A DNA stretch of 64,000 nt from Microplitis mediator. Its lineage: Eukaryota > Arthropoda > Insecta > Hymenoptera > Braconidae. The notes under the pieces are model-generated. The model did not search any database and was not told where the DNA came from. It saw only the letters and a program-made list of their open reading frames with translations. The position numbers were made by a program, and so were the translations under genes. Shown one piece after another: positions 1 through 13,900 of the stretch (within the stretch, counting starts at the first letter, position 1; the number at the start of each line of letters is the position of its first letter). The stretch lies in contig NC_079970.1 in assembly GCF_029852145.1 (NCBI RefSeq), forward strand, positions 23,564,331 to 23,628,330, written 5' to 3'.

Positions 1-2142
1 GGTGGACAGAAAAGTAGAGGCCGTACACGCGCGGCAGCCACGAGCCTCTCGTGCTCGCGACCGACAGAGCCGAACTATGGACGGAGTACTTGCAGTTAAA
101 GAAAGACATATGATCGTACAATATGTGTAGTAATACTACAATCTATATACCTATATATAAACCAGATAAAGAGAGAGAGAGAGTACACCGTACACAAGTT
201 ACACTTGTGTGTACGCACGCGCATACATTTATCGTACTCGCTCGCTCTCTTGTGCTCGTGTACTATCGGGCTTCACGGTCCATACACCACACACATGCAT
301 ATAAATATAAAGAGAATAAATACATACATAACGAAAGATATATATGTGCACATATGTACGTCACACACTACAGAGCATAAAGCGCACGCGCGTAGGCAGT
401 GAAGCAAACGAGAGAGCAAGCACCAGAGAACGGGCTGGCTGAACTCTGCTTTACTCTGTCTCACTACTACGTACGTACACATCCATATATATATATATAT
501 AAGTATATAAACTCTTTTATTCTTCTTCTTCGTCTTGGCTGTCGTCGTCGTCCGTCGTCTTTACTATGCTGCCCTATACTACCAACACTCCATGAGTAAA
601 TAAACATGCACCAAGACACGCATCGACGATGACACGCACGAGAAATTCATAGGGTGGTCTTTCGCTCCTCGTACTCTACACCAACAAATGTAAAGAACAA
701 AAATAAAAAAAACATTCCCTCCTCTTTTTTAAATATGAGCCAGGAAAAAAAGTAAGAGACTGGTATGAGATAGAGTAATGATATACTTGGATGAGGAATT
801 TTGCTGCTGGTTTCGTATTAAGGATAAAGCAGATTCTTCGCATCTATGGATCATTTTATCCTACATACTTTTATAACATTCGTTAAATTCGCATACACAT
901 ATGTAATATATATATACATATAATTGACTAACACCTCGGAGTTACTTCGGGGGCACCAGGCGGACGTGGCGGCACACTCGTCGTGCTGAGAGTACATATA
1001 TATAATATATATGTATACATATGCATATGGACATTCATGTATGTATTAAATATAGATATATAGATTTACCGTGCACAAGCCGCGAGTCTCCGATGACTAC
1101 GACGACGTACCACCGAATTATTGACATCTTTTCAAGCCACATGTTTTTAATTCCACACGCGCACACACCACTTCCTTCCTTCTTCTTCTTCTTCTTTAAA
1201 ACTTTTTATTTTATTTACTATTATTATTATACGTTTTTTTTGCACCTCACAACTGTACCGAGTATCAATAATCCTCCATATAAATTAATGTGTATATTAT
1301 TATTATTATAAATTGACACATTAAACACAATAATCCAAAGCTCGTTGCTTGCTACACTTATTATTTAAACAAACAAGATTATCATTATTATTTAAACAAA
1401 ACGTCTTCACTCCGCTGGCAACCAGACTGAGATAAATGTACGAGTGCAACCGAGATACGACAAAGAACTAAAAAATATAAAATAAATCGAGTGAGTAACG
1501 TGTATATATTCTTACACAGGAATAAATGAATGTGGATTACAAATACCAGTAAGATGATAAAGGAGTATGTGATACACGCCCGCGCACATCCTCACTGACA
1601 GCCACTACACGGGAAAACCGGCTACGAATGCACCTCGATACACTTTACTATACAACACACTGGTCAATGTTACACACTTGCGCTTGATATATATATGTAT
1701 GTATGTACATATATATATAGATATGAAACTTGGAACTGATACTGATACTACATTGCTGGTGATAATTATTATAATGATGATGATGATGATGATGATAATT
1801 ACGATGATGGTTCAGCTACTGGTGGTAATAAACAGGGAGAGATCAGCTGAGATATCACAATCTATCACTCAAGTTCGTTGCGCTGGTACTCAACTCAGAT
1901 ACAACTGAGTTAGTAGTTTAGTTTATTTAGTAATATGGTCTTGGTCTTACTATTATATCTTGACTCTTACACTCTTACTCTATTGTACGTTTAGTTACAT
2001 CGTATTGTGTTGTGTGCAAGTAGTATTACTATTACTTGGTTGGTTGGTTGATGACTGTAGACTGTAGAGTGTAGACTGAAGACTGTATGTGTGAGTGAGA
2101 GTATTACTGTAGTAAAATAAGACAAGACGACACGACACGACC

Positions 2143-2310
2143 ATGGAGGCACCTACGCGAGACTCGCGAACGAACGCGGATACTCGGCAACCAACACACA
2201 ACAGACTGGGAATGGAAGGCAAGCAGGCAAGTGTGGAAGCTAAAGCATTGCAGCAAACCGAACTAAACTCTACTCGTATCGAGAACCGACAGAAACCGAC
2301 TGGACTGTAG
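2143..2310 (+). CDS. Possible small ORF, 55 aa, unknown
   Basis: An ATG in a favourable context (gaccATGG) opens a 55-codon frame ending in TAG. The frame is clearly richer in GC than the flanks and its product would be hydrophilic and rich in Arg, Thr and Gln. I recognise no family. It may equally be part of a 5' UTR or promoter, or chance. No splice sites or neighbours support it. Confidence 0.12.
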   Translation: MEAPTRDSRTNADTRQPTHNRLGMEGKQASVEAKALQQTELNSTRIENRQKPTGL

Positions 2311-3192
2311 AGTTCAGTGGCGCAGATATCGACCCCGGCGCCCGGAACTTTTTGAATAACGAAAATAAACGCGCGCTTTTTTTTTATCTTCGCACTCAAA
2401 ATACACAATAATATTTTGATTTTTTCGGTTTTTAGCGATAAGATGTTTGTTTTTTTTTAATTGTTTTCTTTTATCGATCGTTTGTATGCTTATCGGTTTT
2501 TTTTTGACATCAATGAAATGAGATAAAGGTGCGCATGGTTTTTTTTTGTGAAACTTCAGATGTTGAAGTCATAATCTAGAGTATAGTAAATTCCAGAGCC
2601 GTAACTTCAAATTATTTTCACGTTTCTGTTAAATTAAATATATTTATGGAATGTTGTTTTTTTTTGCTTATGTTATTCAACATATGAGTATGTCAGATGG
2701 AATTTTATGGAAATATTGTGACGCATGAATTTTATTTGAGGAATAGAAAGTTTTAGTTTTAAGTGTAGTTGTGGTGGTTGTTGTTGTTGTTGTTGTAGAT
2801 GTTGTCGAAGGGTGGATTGAGTAATGACGGGTTTAGAGGAGAAGTAAAAATGAATGAAGGGCGCCGTAGTCCGTTGTCGCGCCATCAGTTGGATAACAGC
2901 GCCATTCATGCTTACAGAAATGTGCACCGGGCACTTGAGGTTCATCTTGTATGACTTGTATGCCAAAAGGGGATGAAAGATTGCATTGTGCTGTGTGTCC
3001 AATCGACTCGTCACGCTCTTTCTAATTGCTATTGATTTATTTCTTTTTTTTATAGCTGATAATTAGATTTTAAAAAAAAGAAGGTAACGACAATATATAT
3101 ATAAATATGAGTGCAAGAAAAAAAGGATTTTTTGGCGCAATAAATATTTTGCATTTTGAATTGAAGACATAAAATTTTTGACGAGAAAAAAT

Positions 3193-3390
3193 ATGATACT
3201 GAAATTAGCTGACGTCTAATAATTTTTGGATTCTTTAAAAAACGATAAATTATGAAAAAAAAAAATATTTAAAAAAATTGCACTTGTAGTCTTTTAAATT
3301 TTCTACATGTGCATATTTTTGGTTTTTTTTCTATTCAAATTTAATTGTTCAAAAAAAAATCCAAAAATTTTTAATTGTCTGCTGGTAAAA
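3193..3390. repeat. Family-1 palindromic MITE-like repeat
   Basis: Starts with atgatactgaaattagctg, has the internal segments gcacttgtag and ctacatgtgcatattt, and ends imperfectly in a gtctgctgg-type arm. The same arrangement recurs about ten times in the window (see findings). Confidence 0.6.
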
Positions 3391-3408
3391 TATGGTACTG
3401 AAGTTAGC

Positions 3409-3595
3409 CATGAGTGTGAATGTAGCTGACAATTATCGATTTTAAAAATTTTGAAAAAAGTGAACTTAATAAAAATAAGAAAATACGCATTTATAGAATT
3501 TGAAAATGAGTATGTGCATTTTTTAAATTTTTAATTGTTTAATTTGTTTATTTGAAATTTAAAATTTGTTTTACGTCTGCTACATTCACACTTAT
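3409..3595. repeat. Family-2 palindromic repeat
   Basis: Begins gagtgtgaatgtagctgac and ends gtctgctacattcacact, so the termini are inverted copies of each other. It lies directly between two family-1 copies. Confidence 0.55.
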
Positions 3596-3596
3596 A

Positions 3597-3783
3597 AGTC
3601 AGCCAACGTCAAATTATGTTTGGATTATTTTAGAAATGATAAATTATGAAAAAAAAATATTTCGAAAAATTGCACCTATAGTTTTTTTAATTTTCTACAT
3701 GTGCATATTTTTAGATTTTTTTGTTTGTCACTTGTTGAAAAAAAAATCGAAAATTGCTAATTGTCATCTAACTTCAGGATCAT
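3597..3783. repeat. Family-1 palindromic MITE-like repeat
   Basis: Carries the shared core gcacctatag / ctacatgtgcatattt and ends ctaacttcaggatcat, which matches the ends of the other family-1 copies. Confidence 0.6.
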
Positions 3784-4571
3784 AAAAAAATTTCTTGGCG
3801 CAAGAATTTTTTTCTGGTCAAAAAATTTTTTCTTGCCCCGAGGAAATTTTGCATTCAATTTATAATTCTAAAAATTTCTTGTGACAAGTAAAAATTTTTT
3901 AGCGCCTAGAAATATTTTTTTCTGTATGTATAAGTTTATTTTTAAAAAGTATTGTTATTTTAAATATGTAAGGATATTTGTTATGCAAATGAAATATTTA
4001 AAATATCTGCAGGAATGGAATAAGCACACGGAATAATGTTGCCGAGGGCGAAATTACTTTGTCAAGAGTTTCCGCGAACATTGTAAGCCTATTAATGACG
4101 ACAAAATTCTCTAATTATAAGTTTATTTAATAAACTCTCATTGTATAGAGTGGTATTAATTAAAATAATTAAATAATTATTATATTATTTTTTAGTAGCT
4201 TCCTAATGAGTTGGCTTATGGTTACGCACTTGTTATAAATTACATATATACATACATATGACTACATGTGCGCACTGAAACACATGTGATAAAAAAGGGT
4301 TCACAATAAATGACTGTATGTATTTTTAAAATTCAAAAATTGACAAAGGGTTGACACTCTCCGTTGTTCTCTTTCATCTTTGCATCAATTTTAATTTTTA
4401 AATAATTTAAACTGTATAAATATACGTCTTTTTTTTAATTATCCAAATATTTAACGTTGAAAAAAAATGAATTATAATTTTAAAAAAGTTAAATAAAATT
4501 TCATATTTAGTTTAAAATTTGATACTTTTTATTACTCATAAAAAAAAGTTTTGTCAAATGCAATTTAAATA

Positions 4572-4759
4572 ATGATCCTGAAATTAACAGACAATTAGTA
4601 ATTTTCGGATTTTTTTTTCACCAAATTAATTACAAAACAAAAAATAAAAATATGCACATATAGAAAATTTAAAAAACTACAGGTGCAATTTTTTTTTTAC
4701 AGTTTATCGTCTAAAAAAAAATTCAAAATTTATTAGACGTCTGGTAACTTCAGTATCAT
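4572..4759. repeat. Family-1 palindromic MITE-like repeat
   Basis: Starts atgatcctgaaattaacaga and ends gtctggtaacttcagtatcat, which are terminal inverted repeats. The internal core is atgcacatatagaaaattt / acaggtgcaatttt. Confidence 0.65.
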
Positions 4760-7700
4760 TTTAAATAATTACTGTATCAAAAATAGTTATTAGTAAACTT
4801 TTTTTTTTGTTATCATCAAATTGATAATCCAATAATTAAAATATAATATATTAATAATGTTTGTTAAATTGATGGTAATTGAATAAAATCTGCATATGTC
4901 AAGTGATTATTTTCATTTTTATCATGCGCAGACACTCAACGGTTAAAATAACATTTGACGTTTGAAATTTATCAAATCGATCGATTAAAAGACCTCGTCG
5001 TTGGTTGTCGTAGTCGTCGGCATTGTAAGAATATATACTCAACGGCAAATACATAAAAAGTATATCATATATATGTATATATTTCTACACATATTATTAT
5101 TATTGTATAGTAAAATAAATATAAAAATAATAATAATAAATAATAAATAAAATTTACCCAGTGAGAATTTTAAATAATGACCGTAAACTATTATATAAAT
5201 ATAGTTTATAAAAATATGTATATATAATGATTTAATGTTAAATAAAAATGAATAAATATATAAAATAAATAAAGATAAGCTGTCATTTTGATAAATCAAC
5301 TATCTGAATATCTTATTGAATATTATTATATATAACTATCTATATATATATGTATAACTGTATATATGTATATATATTTTCTATTAAAATAAATATAAAT
5401 TAATATCGACATTCCAATTAATAAATTCGTTAAATTTTAAATGCAATGACCGAATAAAGTTTTATAATAAAAAACCCATAGTTTAAATAATTTTTATGAT
5501 AAAATAATATACTAGATTTTAAATATATGTATTTACAAACACGCGAACTTTTTAATAATAAATACTTAAATACATAAACTTATTAACTATCATAATTAAT
5601 ACTTTGTCATATATTTTTTTCTAATATTGCTACTGCTGGTGTTTTTTTTAAACATTTAATTATACACAGTAAGATTTAAATAAAATGTTACATTTGAACT
5701 TTTGAAATATAAATTGTATAATAAGTAATTTAGCGGTTCGATTGGATAGTAAGGTTTTTAAAGAAATAATTAAACTTTAATTGGTTTATTAAATAATATA
5801 CTGACCTATTTAGAAAGACGAAAATATAATATACGTATTTATTAAACGTTCCCGTAGTCTCCAGACGGTCATTAAATAATTACCGTGATAGATAAATTAT
5901 TTAAAAAATAATTTAATTATAATTCAAGTCTATAAAATTTGAGTTATTATTTATAAATCAAATAATTTTTATATCAATCATTTAAATTCATATTTATAGT
6001 TAACAATGAAACCCCGGGAATTTTAATATGATAAATAGGGTAGTAGGTCATCGAACTTTATCATAATAGTAATAATCGATTAGCAATATATCATAAAAGT
6101 ATATATATACATATATGTATATATTAAATTTGAATCATATTATTAAGTCATATTTAATAGTACAAAGTGCAAAAGGTCTAAGGACTGAACTGAGTTCGAG
6201 TGCACTTGTAAATTATTATCATATATGAGATACTCTAAGGTGTTCAATTATAGTCAAATTCAAAAGTATTCCGGGAAAAATTTTGGCTGAACCTGAACCA
6301 AAATCTGTTACACAAAAAAATTTTACGTACGTAAAAATACTATCATACAATATACATATTCTCTGAGTCTGCGCGAATATATTTTCATAGGTAATTAATT
6401 ATTTTTCGAAAACGAGATGGTCAATAATTCAAAATTTTTTTTTTCGGTTCAAAAATCCGGTTCCTGTTACATAGTAAATTTTTATATAATTTATTTTATA
6501 CGTTTTGATTTTTTCTAAAAGACGCGCGAGAAATTTTAAATAAAAATTTTGAATTAGGAAATAAAAACAAAATTTTTTCTCGCCCCAATAAAATTTTTGT
6601 TGTCGATTCATAACGTAAAAAATTTTTTGCGCCAAAAAATTCTTTTTTTTCTTTCTGCCCATGTAAAAATATCAAAATTTTGACATCTTAAAATTTAAAT
6701 TGTCAATTTTAATTAAAATAAGCTCACAGTAGTCGTGATAAATTAAATTAAAATAAAAAAAAGTTCTACTTTAAAAAAAAAAATCAATTAATAATAATGA
6801 CAATAATAAATTTGAAAATTAATTGACACTAGATGGCAATTAAAAATAGTAGAACTGATAGAAATCAAATATTATTTTTGTATTAATAAAATTATTGATT
6901 ATTTTTGACGAGACAATTTGTCTCCGATTTGTCGATACAAATTTACTATTTTTACGCACGAGATAATAAACTAATAAAAAAATATATATATATTTTATCA
7001 TTTAATCTACGTCGGAAAAAAAATAATAATGATCAGATATTTAAGTTTTTTATATCAGGAATAAGGTGTAAAATTATTTTTCTATCGTACTAATTGATGA
7101 TCCCAATTAATTTAACGTCATTAATTACTAAGCAAGATAATTACCAAATTAAAAATTAGTTTCAACGACAGTAATAACAAAAAAATAAGTTATTAGTCAT
7201 AACGACAAAAATAAATATTTTTTTACGGCACTTAAAATTTTTTATCTCCAAACAATTTTGAGAAATAAAAACTGTAATCAGTATTTGTTTCATCGTCCAC
7301 TTGTTGTTAATTTAATTACATATTTTTTGAGGTTCATATTAATTTAGTGAATTACTCAGTCTAACAACACCAGTATCTTACTATTGATTAATAAAATTAA
7401 ATAAAAAAAAATTTGTTTATCTCCCCGTCACATATTTTTTTGTTTTCCAACAATTTCCAAGTTTATAAAAAATATCAATGATGCAATTGAGTAAAAATTT
7501 AATACCAACAATAGCAAATAAGAAATTTATCAGATGGTATTAAATTAATATTTAAATTAATTTAAAAAATCCAATATTAATTTTAAAAATATATATCTAT
7601 ACATGTGTATAAATATGTTATGAAGTGCGCGGTTAGCAACAAATTTTATCAGGATCGGAGCAACTGGCATGTGCGACAGCGACAAGTAAACCGAGGGAAA

Positions 7701-8585
7701 AAGCCTCAGCCTATTACCATTTCATTTTTCTCTTTCTATCCTCTTTCTGCGTAATCCCTCCGCCTTCTCATGACCCCAATAATTAGTTTCATTAATTTTT
7801 TATTTGCTCCTATCCACATTTTATAAATTTTATATGTAATTGTATTACTTTTTTTTTTTTATATATATATATATTTAACTTAATAATTAAGATTTAATGT
7901 GCAAATACTCTGCATCATCATTATATAGAACTTGATATTACGGAGATAATGTACGGGTACAGTTGACACTTGACAGTTAAATCTAATATCTGTATTATAA
8001 AATAATATCGATATTGTAATAATATATATACGTAAATTATAAATTGTATTTTATAATTAGACATATGTGCATTGTATATTAACTACTTTATTGCAATTAA
8101 TATAACATATAATATAATAATGTACAACTGAATCGTTACGGTCCTGAATTTGAGGGATTGCAACCTGAGTAACTCCATTGCACTTGTATCATATATATGT
8201 ATATATATGTGTATGTATGTATATGTATAATAATACAATACGAGTACATATTAAGGAGTTATATAGAGTGGTGAGTAGTGTTGATGATATTTCAGTGTAT
8301 ATACAACACACGTCGTCCGGTGACCCGTGTGTGCAGCGAAAGTTCTTTTGTTTCACCATAAAAAAAAAAATAATAAATAATAATCAAGATATTTCATGCA
8401 CTCTTGTGTGCATTATCTACTCCTGCACATTTATATTATGAATTTTATGTTTACTATTGAGCTAATGTTATGAAATTAATTGTTGTAACACAACGAGTCT
8501 CTAGTAATTAAAAATTATTTCTAACTCCATGTTTACTTGCAATTGCAATTTCATTTGTGGCTTCTAATGCAATAAATAAAAAAAA

Positions 8586-8735
8586 ATGATCCTGAAATTT
8601 GCAGACAATTAACAATTTAATTTTAAAAAACTAAAATGCACTTGTAGTTAAAAAACTATGAGCGCAATTTTTTCTTTTTATGACTTGTCGTTTTTAAACG
8701 AATAAAAAAATTATTAGACCGGGTAATTTCAGTAT
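8586..8735. repeat. Family-1 repeat, shorter copy
   Basis: Starts atgatcctgaaatttgcaga and ends with an attattagac...aatttcagtat arm. The middle is shorter than in other copies, about 150 bp overall. Confidence 0.5.
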
Positions 8736-9136
8736 AAAATTTTTTTTTTTTAAAATGATTATTGAAGAAAAAAAATTTTTTTGTTAATAGTCTCAAGTAA
8801 CATAGAAATTCCATCGTTTTTTCACTTGGCTGCATCGTGTAGAGCTAAAAATAAAATATTTATCCAAAAAGACAACATCATACATATATATGTATATATT
8901 GTAATGTCAAACAGGTTTGTATTTTATCCGAATCACATACCATTCAAGTATGGATAATCAGGTGTCAATGACACGTCTTCGTTGTATCATTACTGAGGAT
9001 CTCGAGTTATTAATATAATTATATTAATAATTTAATAATATTATTATTAATTAATAATAATTATTGACGTATTATTAGTATTATGAGTACATAGAGCTTT
9101 ATGAAAAGTGTATTGAAGTGCGAGAAGAAGTAATTG

Positions 9137-9172
9137 AATGAACGTGAACGTGAACGCGAACGTGAACGCGGT
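9137..9172. repeat. Short GAACGT/GAACGC hexamer array
   Basis: About six successive hexamers of the form gaacgt or gaacgc sit in a GC-richer island inside AT-rich DNA. No coding frame is convincing here. It may be part of a promoter or other regulatory island. Confidence 0.5.
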
Positions 9173-9883
9173 TGCTAGGCAGTATAAGGAGTAAGCGGTA
9201 GGCACGCGACGACAAGCGCGGGCTGCAATCATTCACTTTGATATCTTTACATAAAATATATATATGTATATATACATATATTTATATATTTATATATAAA
9301 TCTTTATTTTTTTTAAATATGCATTTATACGAATACTTAAATAATTTATAAGAGTTAAAAATTAAAAATTAAAAATATATATGAATATATATATATATAT
9401 ATATATTTATACTAAAATGATTATTAAATGCCGGCTGATAATACGTAATAATGGCCTGGACAAATAAATATTAATTTTAGCATACGTAACAAGTTCTAAC
9501 TGCATATTACATACAAATAGTTGTTCATATATACATATATGTATAAGTATAGAGTTTGTATATAATAGATATTCGTTTTAGATAAATGATTGAAAATTTA
9601 AATTTACTTTTAATAGAACATTCGTTCCGGGATTTTTATACCTGCTCACTGATATTAAAATCTTCCTTTTACATATATTTATATATGTATTGTAAATGCG
9701 AAGGTATATGTAATGATGTATAATAATGTGGGTATTCTTTGCACAAAGGCGCAGGCGTTTGAAAATATATGTATATATAATCCTGTGGGTATATATTACT
9801 GCAATTGTATGGTTTAAATTGTACGGGTTGTACCTGAAAGTTAAGTAAGAGTGAGAGAGATAAATAATTATTTTTTGACGTAC

Positions 9884-9962
9884 CAAAAACACGTGGCGCT
9901 GGTGTCGGTCTGTCGTCACAAGGATTTGCTGTATCCACCGTCACATCACTGATAATAATCAC
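9884..9962 (-). other. Candidate exon of an unidentified - strand gene
   Basis: On the - strand a GC-richer segment is open in one frame, reading ...DVTVDTANPCDDRP and then TPAPRVFG. It ends at 9884 before a good donor, G|GTACGT. No in-frame ATG is present and the upstream side lacks a clear polypyrimidine tract, so it could be an internal exon, a 5' exon or a chance frame. I do not recognise the protein. No partner exon could be placed within the window. Confidence 0.2.
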
Positions 9963-10493
9963 CCGCGTATTTAACTCTTCTTTATTTTTTTTTACACTTT
10001 ATATACTCATATTTAATTGCGCTTAGATATTTTTTTTGCCAGACTTTATTAATATATGATAATTATGTTGGTTTTAAAATAAAGTATTGGTTATGTATTT
10101 AGTAATGATATATATTACTCATTATTAATATATATATGTGTATATGTACGTATATATAAATTTATAATAAACTGGATTTTTAATGGATATTATTTTCAGT
10201 TGATGGTTTAATTTTAAGTTTAATTAAATGTATGAAAGAGCGTTCAGACGCGAATACTTAACGCCATTTAAAGAAACGCAACGATGCGCAACTCATACCG
10301 CCATCGTAAATACTAACGCACGTTATGAGGATTTTAGTTTTTTATTAGAAGGTAATTCTCCCGATTTTTTTTTTATTCCATACCTGTAGTCTTACACTAT
10401 ACATATATGTATATAATAATACACGGTATATTACAATGTATGACCTATCCCAATTATAGTTCATGTCCTTGACTATTTAATTTAAATGATTAA

Positions 10494-10900
10494 TTTTTTT
10501 GCCGCCTAATTTTAAAAAACATTTTTAATTTTAATTCAAACTTTTGGCTGAAAGATTTTTTTGGCGCTTAATTTAAAAAAACAATTTAATTTAATTCAAA
10601 TTTTTGAGTGAAATTTTTTTGGCGCTTGATTTAAAAAAAGATTTAATTCAATTTAAACTTTTGGCTAAAGATTATTTTTGGAGCCTAATTTTAAAAAACA
10701 TTTTGAATTTTAATTCAAACTTTTGGCTGAGATTTTTTTGGAGCTTAATTTGAAAAAAAAAACTTCGAATTTAATTCAAACTTTTGACAGATATTTTTGG
10801 CGCTTAACTTAAAAACAAAATTTAATTTAATTCAAACTTTTGGCTAAAAAAATTTTTTGGCGTCTAATTTTTAAAACGAACTTTAATTCAAACTCGGGTA
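10494..10900. repeat. Tandem array, about 7 units of ~60 bp
   Basis: The phrase tttggcgcttaattt recurs at about 10501, 10562, 10621, 10680, 10740, 10799 and 10859, each time followed by an A-run and then ttaattcaaacttttggct. Units are 59-61 bp and diverged by a few substitutions and small indels. The array is non-coding. Confidence 0.85.
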
Positions 10901-13900
10901 AAAAATTTTATTTTTGAATTTGTTAGCAAAATTTATGAATTATGAATTAATAAAGTTTAAAAATTTACTTTAAAAGAATAATAACAATAAATAAATAAAT
11001 AATGAATTAAAATAAATTATGTTAAATATTTAGTTGAAATTCAAATTAGTCAACACTACAGCGGGATGTTAATACGATGACTCATACATTTAATGTTTAA
11101 AAATCATTACCCTCGTTTGTTTATTATTCTTATTGTTACTATTATAAATAAAATTTATTCATATGAAAGCTCATTGCACTTGATTTATCGACAGTCTGAT
11201 TGACTGGTCAGTCTCGCGTAATCATATCACGGCTATTTCCACGCGAGACAAATTCGTCGTAAATTATTTGTATTTACAGTACTCGCAAAAATGGACAAAA
11301 AAATATTTAAAGAGACTCAACAACAATTTAACGTAAAAGATAACTGTGAATAAGCGTTAATATTTAAAATAATTACTCACATTATTACTATTTAATTATC
11401 GTAGATATTATTTTTAAAACCCGATAATTAAATTCAGAATTACATATTTTACCAGTAGTAATTTAATCGAGTTGTCGTCGTCATTCTTATTAATTCTTAC
11501 CGTACTAGTCATCACTGGCCATTGCTAATTTTTTACTGGGAATCAATTGTTTTACTATACACTTAAAAAGATAATTTTGCGGTACAATAACAAATGTCAG
11601 TTGATAAGAATAAAAAATAGTTGATAACCCAATTAGCTAGTTGACCGTGGAAATTTAAGCGCAATGTGAAAAAATGTACAACACACAGTACATTAATTAT
11701 TATTTAATGTATGAACTAACAACACGTGCCTCTTATTATGTACATGGTTTTTTTTCCATATTTTTTTTTATTACACCATATGTAATGCAACCAGTAGCAC
11801 CTATACAATCAATTGCGACATTACTATATTTATTATCATTATTCTTATATATTTACTGGTACTAGTACTAGTTTCTGGGAACAAAGGGAGTCATAAACCA
11901 GTGATAAGATTATCATACTAAAACTAATTACTGCTACCATAAAAATAACTAATGATTAGTTGAAACACAAGCGAGTTTATCACCAAGCAAAAGTTTTTTT
12001 TTTATTTGTTTTATTTAGCTGATAATTATTTGAATATTTATGAGATTTCCCAATGAATAATTAGAACTTTTATTAAAAAAAAAAAGTTATTAATTTTTAA
12101 ATCCCAGATTTTTTTTTTAAGTCAAATAATTTAAAAGTTTTATTAGTAATTAATATTATTTTTTTATTAGAAATTTTATCATTAAATGTATGACTTAGTG
12201 TAGACAATTTGTTAATTGCAATTAATTGTAATAAAAGTAGTAAATCTATTCAATGTAAATAATTTTTTTACTGCAGGTTCTTCGATGAATTTACAAAGTT
12301 CACTTGCGCGAAAAAAAATTGCATTAGATTTATTATGTTTGTTTGTGGATATATTTATTGAACATATTTATATTTTATTAGATTTTTATTTGTTCAATTA
12401 CAAATGCCGGTTGCTAATATGTCCTTCTGATGTAATGTTAATTTACATAATTACAAAAAAAAATTAATTGAAAATAGAAAAAAAAAACTATGGATTCAAT
12501 TATTTGTAAATTAATCCTCCAAAGTTTTGTTATTAATTTTTTTTTAAATTAAATACATATTAGACCAAGTATTTCAGAAACAGTCTCGTCAATCGGTCAT
12601 TAGAAAATTTTCTCACAGTAAATAGTTGACAATTTTTTTTTATTTTTTAAAATTTATTTATTAAATATTTCGCTCTCACTCTCACTCTATTTTTTTTATA
12701 ATTAAAAAAATTTATCATTTCACAAAGTCGTCACTCTTATAATTGTTCATAATTGATCCAATAATTACATATTAATAGATAATAATAATAATTAATATGA
12801 TTATATTATAAATTTTGTAATCTTCTAAAAAATATCATCTAAAAAATATGTGGAGCTAAAGATTATTATGACTGATAATCACAGACAATTTCAATTTTTT
12901 TTTTATTTTAATCCTTCAAGAATTTCCAATTCGTTAAATATTTTATCTTAGTTTTATTTTAAATATTTTTCTTTGTCTTAATTCTTAAATACTCAAACAT
13001 TTTACATTATATTCAAAAATTTCACAGTTCATTATATTAAAAAATTATAATTAAGTCGATTATAATTAATTTATCGACTGTTTATAATTTTAAATTCCTG
13101 ATAAATCTTAAAATTTTTTTTTCATTTTTTATAAATTTTTCTTTATTTTTTTTTTTCGTTTTTTTCTTTTTGTTTTTTTAATTATTACTCTCCCTTTTAT
13201 ATATTTATATAATTCACACATTTAATTTAATGCTTATCTAGTTTTGATAAAAACTAAATTGGTGCTAAATGTGATCAAGTTACTAAAGGTGACTCAGCAG
13301 TGATTTAATGCTTTTGTTTTTTTATATTTATTATTCTTTAATTAATAACTAATTTCAAACTTTCAAAATAATAAAAATAAAATAATAAAAAAAAACAATA
13401 TTTAAAATAAAAATTGTGATAATACTAGATTTTTTTATCTATTCACACTAATAATAATAATTGAAAACAAAAAAATAAACGAGTTAGTCTCATAAAAATG
13501 CACAATTTTTAATTATTTATTTTTAATCAATTAATTAAGCAGCATTAACTACAACCGGAACTGCGACTATTTATTTTTAGAAACCGGTAGAGCAAAAGCA
13601 ATTGTTATTATTTATCATAGTTTAAATATATGTATACTATTATTGTAAACTTCATTCCTGAATTCATTGTTGTCAGTAAAGACATAAAAAAAAATAATTA
13701 ATTGCATTAACTAATAAATTGACATCAATTATAAAATTACATGATTAAATAAAAACAATAAAAAAAATTTTTAATGGCAAAATATAATGACAGATGTATA
13801 AAATATATATCTCATATGCAATTGCATACATTGTCGTATATAAAAAATTAAAAAAAAATTACCGCGATGTCTAAAAATATATAAAACTGGGACTTAAGTA

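Noticed and set aside
1995..2408. 137-aa - strand ORF
   Set aside because: Low-complexity Ser/Thr/Asn/Leu composition, no family resemblance, no splice context.
2673..3014. 113-aa - strand ORF
   Set aside because: Ends in a poly-Gln run from a GTT repeat and a hydrophilic low-complexity tail; no recognisable domain.
9578..9962. Two overlapping - strand ORFs of 97-113 aa
   Set aside because: Mostly Tyr/Ile/His-rich translation of TA repeats; only the 9884-9962 part was kept as a weak exon candidate.
10494..10900. Regularly spaced repeats considered as a CRISPR array
   Set aside because: Eukaryotic context, whole units repeat with no unique spacers, strongly AT-rich.
11291..11353. 20-codon ORF (MDKKIFKETQQQF...)
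   Set aside because: Too short and in AT-rich DNA; nothing but an ATG and a stop supports it.
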